Part shown: in pieces, positions 1 to 6,065 of the stretch
How positions within the stretch are numbered: the first letter of the stretch is position 1
Layout of the letters: each line of letters opens with the position of its first letter
DNA from: Deltaproteobacteria bacterium RIFCSPLOWO2_02_56_12
GTDB lineage: Bacteria; Desulfobacterota; Binatia; UBA9968
Direction: 5' to 3'
DNA: 7,396 bases
Assembly: GCA_001799045.1 (NCBI GenBank)
Contig: MGRY01000045.1
Location: 1-7,396, forward strand
Program-made: the position numbers and the translations under genes
The notes under the pieces: generated by a model
The model's input: only the letters and a program-made list of their open reading frames with translations
Told to the model about the DNA's origin: nothing
The model's database searches: none

Positions 1-1
1 C

Positions 2-1372
2 CTGGCGGCGGGCGAGGGCAAGCGCATGAAGTCCGGCCGCCCGAAAGTCGTTCATTCCTTAAGCGGAAAACCCCTGCTCGCCTATGTCCTTGAGACCGCG
101 CGCCGCCTGAAGCCGAAAAAACTTGCGGTTGTCGTAGGACATGGGGCCGAGGAGGTGAAGAAGGAGTGCGGCGATAGTGCCATCACCTGGGTACATCAGG
201 AAAAGCAGCTGGGCACGGGCCACGCGGTGGGCTGTACCGGAAAAATCTTCGAAGGATTCTCCGGAGAAGTCTTGATTTTGAGCGGCGACGTTCCGCTCAT
301 CTCGAAAGAGAGCCTGCTCGGGCTGCTGCGCTGCCACCGCGAGCAAAATGCAGTTTTGACATTCGTCAGCGCTTCGTTGGCCGAACCCGCCGGATACGGG
401 CGAGTCCTTCGAGATGACAAAGGCAGTCTGCTTGGGATCGTGGAAGAGCGGGACGCCAGCGAGAAAGAGAAACAGATCAGAGAAATCAACGCGGGCATCT
501 ACGCCGCGTCTGCGCGCTTTCTCTTCGACGCGTTGAAGGGGCTGAGTAACCGCAACCAGCAGGGAGAATACTACCTCCCCGATGTCGTGGGAGTTGCACT
601 CAAGAACGGCCAGACTGTCGGGACCGTCCACGCGGAAGATCCGCGGGAGATCCTGGGCATCAACACGAGAGAGGAGCTTGCCTTTATGGAAAGAACGTTG
701 CAGGAGCGAATCAACCGCAAATGGATGGAATCCGGCGTGACCTTCCAAGACCCCCAGACAACCTATATCGAAGAGGGCGTCAGGATCGGCCAAGACACCG
801 TCATCGGACCGAACACCCACCTCTTGGGCCACACGGTCATCGGAGAGCGATGCCGGATTGACGGCAATGCCTATGTAACGAACGCCAAATTAGGCAACCA
901 GGTTCACCTCAGATTTTCCGTGGTCCTGACGGATTGTCGGATCGAGGAGGGCGCGGTGATCGGCCCCTTTGCCCATCTCCGTCCGGGAACGTCGCTCGGG
1001 CGCGGCGTGCACATCGGAAACTTTGTGGAAACTAAGGAAGCGACCATCGGCGCGGGCACGAAGGCGAATCACCTTACCTATTTGGGTGATGTCACAGTCG
1101 GCCGCGAGACCAACATCGGCGCCGGAACCATCACATGCAATTACGACGGCTTTCAGAAATACCGCAGCGCCATCGGCGACCGCGTACAGGTCGGCAGCGA
1201 CTCTACGCTGGTGGCCCCGGTTCGCCTCGGCGATGACGTTTATGTGGCTACGGCAACGACGGTGCGCCATGATGTCCCGGCGGGGGGGCTGGTCTACAAC
1301 GAGCGGAGTGAGAAAGTAAGAGAAGGCTGGACGGAGCAAAAGCGGAAAAAAATGAAGAAGGTTAAAGTCTGA
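2..1372 (+). CDS. glmU: Bifunctional GlmU (GlcNAc-1-P uridyltransferase / GlcN-1-P acetyltransferase), 5' partial
   Basis: GlmU acetylates glucosamine-1-phosphate and then couples it to UTP to give UDP-GlcNAc, the cytoplasmic precursor of peptidoglycan and LPS. The reading frame is open from base 2 and begins inside the nucleotide-binding loop LAAGEGKRMKS. The ATG at 26 is therefore the internal Met of that motif, and only about ten N-terminal residues should be missing; 456 residues are visible. Counting from base 2, the uridyltransferase half shows QLGTGHA (about 69-75), SGDVPLIS with the metal-binding Asp at about 96, NAGIY, and GINT with the second metal ligand Asn at about 221. The C-terminal half is a left-handed beta helix of hexapeptide repeats. 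It holds KANHLTYLGD with the acetyltransferase catalytic His (about 357; His363 in E. coli), then GAGTITCNYDG. The tail is very basic. The stop TGA shares its A with the glmS ATG. Identity is near certain. Confidence 0.97.
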   Translation: MAAGEGKRMKSGRPKVVHSLSGKPLLAYVLETARRLKPKKLAVVVGHGAEEVKKECGDSAITWVHQEKQLGTGHAVGCTGKIFEGFSGEVLILSGDVPLISKESLLGLLRCHREQNAVLTFVSASLAEPAGYGRVLRDDKGSLLGIVEERDASEKEKQIREINAGIYAASARFLFDALKGLSNRNQQGEYYLPDVVGVALKNGQTVGTVHAEDPREILGINTREELAFMERTLQERINRKWMESGVTFQDPQTTYIEEGVRIGQDTVIGPNTHLLGHTVIGERCRIDGNAYVTNAKLGNQVHLRFSVVLTDCRIEEGAVIGPFAHLRPGTSLGRGVHIGNFVETKEATIGAGTKANHLTYLGDVTVGRETNIGAGTITCNYDGFQKYRSAIGDRVQVGSDSTLVAPVRLGDDVYVATATTVRHDVPAGGLVYNERSEKVREGWTEQKRKKMKKVKV

Positions 1373-3201
1373 TGTGCGGCATCGTCGGATATATAGGCAA
1401 CCGTGAGGCAGCGCCGCTGCTCTTGGAAAGCCTCAAGAAACTCGAATATCGGGGCTACGATTCGGCCGGGATCGCTGTCCTGAGCAACGGCCAGGTGACC
1501 ATCCGCCGTTGCCAGGGAAAGCTTGCCAACCTTGAAAAAATCCTGCTCCAGAGACCGGTCCGGGGAAAGATAGGCATTGGCCATACGCGCTGGGCAACTC
1601 ACGGGAAGCCTTCCGAGACCAACGCCCACCCTCACCGCGCCGGCGAAGTGGTGGTGGTTCATAACGGCATCATCGAGAACTACCTCGAACTCAAGGAGCA
1701 TTTGCTGAAAAGGGGCGCCAGGATTGAGTCCGAAACCGACTCGGAGATTGTTGCCCATCTGGTTGGCGAGAAAATCCAAAAAGGGATGGACTTTCTCACC
1801 GCGGTACAAAAAAGCCTGAAGCAGATTCACGGCTCCTATGCCTTGGCCTTCCTCAACCAAAAAAGCCCTGACCGGCTGATCGTGGCTAAGAATTCGACTC
1901 CTATCGTAGTAGGTTGGGGCGAGGGGGAGAGCTTTGTGGCCTCGGATATCCCGGCGCTCCTCGACTATACCCGCAGGGTAACCTTTCTCGAAGATGGCGA
2001 GGTGGCCGAGGTAACCGCCGAAGGCTTTCGCATTCTGGATGAAAAAGGGAAAACGATCAGACGGCCCCATAAAGAGATCACCTGGGATGCGGTAGCCGCC
2101 CGCAAGGGAGGATACCGTCACTTCATGCTCAAAGAGATTCACGAGCAACCCCGGGCCCTTGCCGACACCTTCCGGGGGCGTATCTCGCTTCGAGAGGGAG
2201 AAGTTTCGCTGGAGGGGGTCCATCTCAAGGCGGGCGAGGTCAAACAAATCAAGCGCATCCATCTGGTTGCCTGCGGCACCGCATGGCATGCCGCCCTGGT
2301 GGGAAAATTCATGCTGGAGGAGATCGCCAAAATCCCGGCCGAGGTGGACTATGGGTCCGAGTTCCGTTATCGCTCCCCGCTCATCGATTCGCGCTCCCTC
2401 CTCCTCCTGATCAGTCAATCGGGAGAGACAGCCGATACCCTGGCGGCGGTGGATATGGGCCGGGCGAAAAAAGCGAAAATCATCTCCGTCTGCAACGTGG
2501 TCGATTCCTCCCTGGCACGTAAATCCGACGGGGTGCTGTATACCCACGCCGGGCCGGAGATCAGCGTGGCGAGCACCAAGGCCTTCAGCACACAGCTCAC
2601 CGCTCTTTACCTGTTAGCCATCGGTCTGGGGCGGTTGAGCGGCCGTCTCAAACGCGCCGATGCGAAACGGCTGCTCCAGGATCTCATGCATCTGCCGCAC
2701 TGGGTCGAAGAGGCCCTCAGGCTTGAGGGTGAAATGGAAAAGTTGGCGCGGGAACTGTGCGGCGCTGCCGATTTTCTCTATCTGGGGAGAGGGATCAACT
2801 ACCCGATTGCCCTGGAGGGGGCTCTTAAGCTGAAGGAAATATCTTACATCCACGCCGAGGGATATCCGGCAGGCGAGATGAAGCACGGCCCGATCGCCCT
2901 GGTCGATGAAAAGATGCCCGTCGTGGTGCTTTTGCCCAAAGACCGTTATTTTCAGAAAACCTTGGGGAATCTCAAAGAAGTGGAGTCCAGAGAGGGGAAG
3001 GTGATTGTGTTGACCGACGAGGGTTCGGGGCCCATTGGAGCAACAGCCTACCGGGTACTCTCCGTTCCCAAGGCATCCCACTTCCTCACTCCCACCGTGC
3101 TCACGATCCCGCTTCAGCTCCTCGCTTATTACATCGCCGTCCACCGCGGTACCGACGTGGATCAACCCCGTAATCTGGCAAAGAGCGTTACGGTGGAGTA
3201 A
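1372..3201 (+). CDS. glmS: Glutamine--fructose-6-phosphate aminotransferase (isomerizing) GlmS
   Basis: GlmS converts fructose-6-phosphate and glutamine to glucosamine-6-phosphate and glutamate, the committed step of the hexosamine pathway that feeds GlmU. The protein is 609 residues, the same length as the E. coli enzyme. Met1 is followed by the nucleophile Cys2 (MCGIVGYIG), exposed once Met is removed. The glutaminase domain shows GHTRWATHGKPSETNAHPH (about 71-89), HNGIIENY (about 98-105) and the ETDSE stretch near 122-126. The first sugar isomerase (SIS) domain has ACGTAWHA and SQSGETADT; the second has GALKLKEISYIHAEGYPAGE followed by MKHGP, with the isomerase Glu and His. The end, RNLAKSVTVE, carries the Lys604 that forms the Schiff base with fructose-6-P. 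Start choice is fixed by Cys2. There is no leader, so no glmS ribozyme; expression should follow glmU by translational coupling through the one-base TGATG overlap. Confidence 0.98.
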   Translation: MCGIVGYIGNREAAPLLLESLKKLEYRGYDSAGIAVLSNGQVTIRRCQGKLANLEKILLQRPVRGKIGIGHTRWATHGKPSETNAHPHRAGEVVVVHNGIIENYLELKEHLLKRGARIESETDSEIVAHLVGEKIQKGMDFLTAVQKSLKQIHGSYALAFLNQKSPDRLIVAKNSTPIVVGWGEGESFVASDIPALLDYTRRVTFLEDGEVAEVTAEGFRILDEKGKTIRRPHKEITWDAVAARKGGYRHFMLKEIHEQPRALADTFRGRISLREGEVSLEGVHLKAGEVKQIKRIHLVACGTAWHAALVGKFMLEEIAKIPAEVDYGSEFRYRSPLIDSRSLLLLISQSGETADTLAAVDMGRAKKAKIISVCNVVDSSLARKSDGVLYTHAGPEISVASTKAFSTQLTALYLLAIGLGRLSGRLKRADAKRLLQDLMHLPHWVEEALRLEGEMEKLARELCGAADFLYLGRGINYPIALEGALKLKEISYIHAEGYPAGEMKHGPIALVDEKMPVVVLLPKDRYFQKTLGNLKEVESREGKVIVLTDEGSGPIGATAYRVLSVPKASHFLTPTVLTIPLQLLAYYIAVHRGTDVDQPRNLAKSVTVE

Positions 3202-3378
3202 TGGCCTTTTCCAGAGTCCGCATCTTCAGCGCCTCGAGGACTCTAAGTTCCCTCCGGTTCCGAAATTTCCGTCTCCGCTTTATCGGCGCCGTTGGGGGCG
3301 CGATTGTGGACCGGCTCGATCGTCGTCGGCTGCCTCCCGGCCAATGCCATTGGCTTTCTTGCCGTAAACGATCGCTAG
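3201..3378 (+). pseudogene. Relic of an MFS_3-type major facilitator exporter
   Basis: A reading frame starts at the ATG that overlaps the glmS stop (TAATG), the same kind of junction as glmU/glmS. Residues 16-29 (SSLRFRNFRLRFIG) look like the N-terminus of MFS_3 exporters, just before TM1. They run straight into GAVGGAIVDRLDRRRL (29-44), the family's motif A in the TM2-TM3 loop, so roughly 45-50 residues are missing. After that the frame loses sense, but the next frame (3331-3378) reads CLPANAIGFLAVN, close to the TM6 pattern NAxSFLAV of the family, and stops at TAG 3376-3378. Pieces in correct order, two large gaps and a frame change point to an internally deleted pseudogene of a protein normally 400 or more residues long. 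The nominal open frame runs on to 3482, but from 3375 it is antisense to the channel gene and has no family likeness. Family assignment is from remembered motifs. Confidence 0.6.
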
Positions 3379-4427
3379 GGTTGATCGGTCTCCGGTTTGA
3401 CGTAAGCCCTGTGGAAGGGAATCTGAATTCCTTCTTTTCTGAAGCGATTGATGATTCTCTTTCTCATTTCGTGTTGGACTAAAAATTGGTCGAAGAATTT
3501 CCCTACATGACAAGTAAGGGTAAAGTTCATAGCGAAATCGCCAAATCCGGGAATCAATTGCACAAAGGGTTCGGGATGAGCCAGCAGCCCCTCCACTTCC
3601 CCGACGGCCTTTTTCGCCTCATCCAGGAGGATCTCCTCCACCCTTTGAGGATCGGAGTCGTAGGAGACCCCGACGGGAATCAACAAGGCCATCCGCCGCT
3701 CCGGCAGGTCAAAGTTTGTGATGATGGTTTGAGCCAGCTTGTTATTGGGGACTACGATGACATTGTTCTGCAGTGTACAGATCTGCGTGGAGCGCCAGCC
3801 GATGCGATCCACGAATCCCTCCTGGCCGCCATCCAGCCGAATGTAATGACCCATCTCAATGGGGCGGTCGGTCTTGAGATAGAGTCCGGCAAAAAAGTTC
3901 CCTAGAGTATCCTGCAGGGCAATCGCTACAGCCAAGCTGCTGATCCCGAGGGTCGTGATGATCGGGGTCAGAGAGATCCCCAGGTTATCGAGGACAATCA
4001 TCCCTCCGACGGCGATGAATACAATCTTGGTGAGCATTTCGATGGGTCCCTGGATATTTCCCATCGCTTCATAGCGGGCTTCAATGTTCCGCAGAACCAG
4101 CAGGGCCGCCTTGCCTAAAACAAAGATCAAGAGCACAAGGCCCGAGAGGACCAGCACCCGGTCGGCCACGCGCAGGACCTTGGGCGGGAGAGGAACCGCG
4201 TCCACCACAATCAAGAGCCCACCCACGATCAGAACCGGAAAGAGGTAGCTCCTGAGAAGCCGGTAAAGCCGGTTATCGGATTCCTTGGAGAGCTCCGGCA
4301 TGGACCTTTTCAGCACCCAGAGAGTGACCGAGCTGATAAGATAAGCCAAGATGACCGTGGCCAGTAAGAGAAGAGGTAAAACTACCCACGGAGGTATGAA
4401 AATCTTGACGCCGAATAAATCCGTCAT
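3375..4427 (-). CDS. MscS-family mechanosensitive ion channel
   Basis: A predicted inner-membrane channel that opens under membrane tension and releases solutes on hypo-osmotic shock. The chosen start (MTDLFGVKIF) gives 350 residues. Hydrophobic segments lie near 12-35, 61-78, 91-112, 130-147 and 154-176, five in all, two more than E. coli MscS. The pore-lining helix and beta domain are typical: GISSLAVAIALQDTLGNFFAG (161-181), then LKTDRPIEMGHYIRL, GFVDRIGWRSTQI, NNVIVVPNNKL and a C-terminal alpha/beta domain to about 340. The frame extends to an ATG at 4493, but the 22 extra residues would lie inside rlmE and are not membrane-like. The ATG at 4427 forms a four-base ATGA overlap with the rlmE stop, so the pair is probably translationally coupled; there is no strong Shine-Dalgarno in front. 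Its stop TAG shares the palindrome CTAG with the stop of the convergent MFS relic. Which MscS subfamily it belongs to is not clear. Confidence 0.93.
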   Translation of the reverse strand: MTDLFGVKIFIPPWVVLPLLLLATVILAYLISSVTLWVLKRSMPELSKESDNRLYRLLRSYLFPVLIVGGLLIVVDAVPLPPKVLRVADRVLVLSGLVLLIFVLGKAALLVLRNIEARYEAMGNIQGPIEMLTKIVFIAVGGMIVLDNLGISLTPIITTLGISSLAVAIALQDTLGNFFAGLYLKTDRPIEMGHYIRLDGGQEGFVDRIGWRSTQICTLQNNVIVVPNNKLAQTIITNFDLPERRMALLIPVGVSYDSDPQRVEEILLDEAKKAVGEVEGLLAHPEPFVQLIPGFGDFAMNFTLTCHVGKFFDQFLVQHEMRKRIINRFRKEGIQIPFHRAYVKPETDQP

Positions 4428-5062
4428 GGGCTTTTCAGTTTTCCCTCGGTCGGCATGAGGTCGCAAGTCTCCCCTCGAAATCCCTGGGCACACAAGTAAA
4501 TCTCCGACGAACCTTTACGGGTGGATTCAGGACGAGTCCGCTGAAGCGAGCGGAAGTGGCGCTCGAGCTCTAAGGAGAGGGCTTTCAGTTCTTCGCCCAC
4601 AAAGGTCTTGACCAGAAAATTCCCTCCCGGCCTGAGAAGACGACAAGCCGCCTGGAGGGCCGAACGGACCAGATCGGCGGAGCGACGGACATCTGCATCG
4701 CGGATGCCACTCAGGCGCGGGGAGAGATCGGAAAGAACACAGTCAACCCGGGATCCTAAAAGCCCCGTGATTTTTTCCTGGCATTCCTCAGAAGTGACAT
4801 CTCCCCGGATAATAAGGATGTTCTCTTCTTTGAAGGGTTCGATGGGCTGGATATCCACTCCCAGGACCCTTCCTGCCGGCCCCGTCAGTCGAGAGGCAAC
4901 CTGCAGCCAGCCGCCGGGCGCGGAGCCGAGATCGACCACCCGGTCACCCGGCCTTATCAGACGAAATCGCCGGTTGAGTTCTAAAAGCTTGTAAGCCGCG
5001 CGTGAGCGATAGCCCTCTTCTTTTGCTCTGCGGTAAAAGACATCCTTAGGTTGGTAAATCAT
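4424..5062 (-). CDS. rlmE: 23S rRNA (uridine 2'-O-)-methyltransferase RlmE (FtsJ/RrmJ)
   Basis: RlmE uses SAM to methylate the 2'-OH of U2552 (E. coli numbering) in the A-loop of 23S rRNA, a late step of 50S assembly in the cytoplasm. The protein is 212 residues, about the family length. It shows GYRSRAAYKLLEL (17-29), the SAM-binding VDLGSAPGGW (43-52), DVT near 88-90, VLSDLSP (109-115), LVKTF (150-154) and KGSSEIYLCAQGF (183-195). The catalytic tetrad K-D-K-E is complete as K25, D112, K152 and E187, and its spacing is almost the same as in the E. coli enzyme. The ATG at 5062 gives a short but normal N-terminus, yet no Shine-Dalgarno is visible before it (minus strand CTCTCCTACTCGCA). It lies only 23 bases beyond the terminator of the upstream gene, so how it is transcribed is unclear. 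It overlaps the MscS gene by ATGA. Confidence 0.96.
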   Translation of the reverse strand: MIYQPKDVFYRRAKEEGYRSRAAYKLLELNRRFRLIRPGDRVVDLGSAPGGWLQVASRLTGPAGRVLGVDIQPIEPFKEENILIIRGDVTSEECQEKITGLLGSRVDCVLSDLSPRLSGIRDADVRRSADLVRSALQAACRLLRPGGNFLVKTFVGEELKALSLELERHFRSLQRTRPESTRKGSSEIYLCAQGFRGETCDLMPTEGKLKSP

Positions 5063-5085
5063 TGCGAGTAGGAGAGGGCGCCGGC

Positions 5086-5123
5086 AAAAAAAAGCCCAGC
5101 CGTCATTTCTCGGCCGGGCTTTT
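5086..5123 (-). terminator. Rho-independent terminator of the OmpA-like gene
   Basis: The inverted repeat AAAAGCCC-A-GCCG / CGGC-C-GGGCTTTT (5090-5102 and 5111-5123) forms a stem of eight pairs, one mismatch and four pairs with an eight-base loop. Read on the minus strand it ends in eight T (complement of A at 5086-5093). It begins 20 bases after the stop of the OmpA-like gene. The four T at 5120-5123 on the plus strand could give weak activity the other way. Confidence 0.93.
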
Positions 5124-5143
5124 GGATTTCAAAGAGTTCTCCT

Positions 5144-5902
5144 TCAGGGAGTCGTAATCCTAAACTCTACCCGGCGGTTAACCGCACGCGCCCAGTCCGT
5201 TTTCTCCTCGACAATTGGCTTGGACTCTCCGAAGCTGGCGGCCGACATTCGCGCGGGTTCGATCCCAAGCTGCGCCAGCTCTTTCATCACCTTGTCCGCC
5301 CGGCGCAGACCGAGCCGCTGGTTGTATTCCTCGCTCCCGACATAATCGGCATGACCTTCAATGACGACGGCAATATCCGACTTTTCTTTCAATTTTTGGG
5401 CAGTGAGATAGACCTTACCCTTACCCAGGTCGGTGAGCTCAGTCGAGTTAAAGCGAAAGGCAACATCAGAAAAAACAACCTTCTCGACCTCGACAATCTT
5501 GGGGACCTCTTTGAGAACCGCCTTTTCTACAATCACCTCTTTAACGGTTACTGTCTCCGCGATCGGCTCCTTGGGCGCCACCCTCTTGGGAGCTTCCACC
5601 ATCGTCATAGGCGCCCGTTTGGAAGCGCCAAAATTATAAGCGGGTTGGGGATCGGCAAAAATAGGCGGATGGGGCCGATGGCCGGAAATATGCTCGAGCT
5701 CCTTGCTGCCACTTACCAGAGCGTGGAATGGCCTAGTGGTCACCCACTCCAGTAAGACGCCTACCGGATGGATTAGATAGGTCACCACCCTTAGAGGATG
5801 GGACTGACTGTCATCGTATTCATCCGCCAGACCCTGCGGCGGTGTTGAGAAGAAAAAGAGCGCAAACCATAACAAGACAGCAAGCAGGCGTAAGATTTTC
5901 AT
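5144..5902 (-). CDS. Periplasmic OmpA/Pal-type peptidoglycan-binding protein
   Basis: A secreted envelope protein predicted to hold on to peptidoglycan. Residues 1-26 are a signal peptide (basic MKILR, hydrophobic core, cleavage likely after GLA). There is no lipobox Cys, so it is not a lipoprotein like Pal, and no beta-barrel repeats like OmpA. Residues 35-65 (HPLRVV, then HPVGVLLEW and TTRPFHALV) form a short semi-hydrophobic segment. Residues 78-112 are Pro-rich, and 117-142 are a linker of alternating Val with Lys/Glu. The OmpA C-like domain covers about 143-252: VAFRFNSTEL, IEGHADYVGSEEYNQRLGLR with the diaminopimelate-contacting Asp186 and Arg200/201, SFGESKPI and the terminal NRRVEFRI. 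The ATG at 5902 is preceded by AGGAGG with five bases between (5908-5913) and a strong promoter. The gene is monocistronic by its terminator. The N-terminal segment is the part I cannot assign to a domain. Confidence 0.9.
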   Translation of the reverse strand: MKILRLLAVLLWFALFFFSTPPQGLADEYDDSQSHPLRVVTYLIHPVGVLLEWVTTRPFHALVSGSKELEHISGHRPHPPIFADPQPAYNFGASKRAPMTMVEAPKRVAPKEPIAETVTVKEVIVEKAVLKEVPKIVEVEKVVFSDVAFRFNSTELTDLGKGKVYLTAQKLKEKSDIAVVIEGHADYVGSEEYNQRLGLRRADKVMKELAQLGIEPARMSAASFGESKPIVEEKTDWARAVNRRVEFRITTP

Positions 5903-5933
5903 AGGCCCCTCCTAACTTCTCTAAAGCTGTTCT

Positions 5934-5962
5934 ATTTTAGATTTTCGTTCTGCCTTTGTCAA
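5934..5962 (-). promoter_or_regulatory. Sigma-70 promoter of the OmpA-like gene
   Basis: On the minus strand a perfect -35 box TTGACA (5957-5962) is followed by 17 bases and TAAAAT (5934-5939), which matches the -10 consensus at five of six positions. Transcription should start near 5927, leaving a leader of roughly 25 bases that contains the AGGAGG ribosome binding site at 5908-5913. Box quality and spacing suggest strong, housekeeping-type expression. Confidence 0.85.
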
Positions 5963-5965
5963 CCG

Positions 5966-6004
5966 GCTAGAGGAGGGTGCTAGAGGAGGGTAGAGGAGGG
6001 GGGG
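5966..6004. repeat. Tandem G-rich repeat between the divergent promoters
   Basis: The 13-bp unit GCTAGAGGAGGGT occurs twice back to back (5966-5978 and 5979-5991). A third, shortened copy TAGAGGAGGG (sharing T5991) then runs into seven G (5998-6004). The tract begins four bases upstream of the -35 box of the OmpA-like gene and ends six bases before the possible -35 of the hydratase gene. It could be a direct-repeat binding site, a slippage-prone simple repeat, or a relaxed G-quadruplex; the sequence alone does not decide. Confidence 0.8.
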
Positions 6005-6009
6005 CAGTC

Positions 6010-6036
6010 TTGTAAAAATGGGGGTGGTAGTTTAAT
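6010..6036 (+). promoter_or_regulatory. Weak candidate promoter for the hydratase gene
   Basis: TTTAAT (6031-6036) matches the -10 consensus at five of six positions. The best upstream partner is TTGTAA (6010-6015), four of six matches, at a short spacing of 15. It lies about 30 bases before the start codon. It may need an activator or may be fortuitous. Confidence 0.28.
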
Positions 6037-6065
6037 AAAGACAGATTGATGCCCAATAGTTTTTC

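Noticed and set aside
26..28. ATG at 26 as the start of glmU
   Set aside because: The frame is open from base 2, and this Met lies inside the conserved nucleotide-binding motif LAAGEGKRMKS, so the true start lies before the window.
59..832. Long minus-strand open frame opposite glmU
   Set aside because: It is a shadow of the glmU codons, with no recognisable motif, no ribosome binding site and odd composition.
1340..1372. glmS ribozyme or leader riboswitch before glmS
   Set aside because: glmS starts one base into the glmU stop, so there is no leader that could hold a ribozyme.
1294..2547. 417-residue minus-strand open frame opposite glmS
   Set aside because: Its length comes from the codon bias of the sense gene in GC-rich DNA. 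The translation has no domain, and glmS is complete on the other strand.
2614..3165. Minus-strand open frame opposite the 3' half of glmS
   Set aside because: Same kind of shadow; no motif and no initiation signal.
3340..3354. Palindrome GCCAATG-C-CATTGGC as an operator
   Set aside because: It lies in the MFS relic near the ends of two convergent genes, away from any promoter. The seven-base arms probably reflect the old Asn-Ala-Ile-Gly codons.
3201..3482. 93-residue frame after glmS as an intact small protein
   Set aside because: Its first half matches disjoint pieces of an MFS exporter, and its last third is antisense to the MscS gene with no family likeness, so a relic explains it better.
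4428..4493. Upstream ATG at 4493 as the start of the MscS gene
   Set aside because: It would add 22 polar residues encoded inside rlmE. The ATG at 4427 gives the usual ATGA overlap and a normal channel N-terminus.
5903..6065. Small gene in the divergent intergenic region
   Set aside because: The region is 163 bases with scattered stops, a promoter and a repeat. The AGGAGGG units look like ribosome binding sites, but no start codon with a plausible frame follows them.
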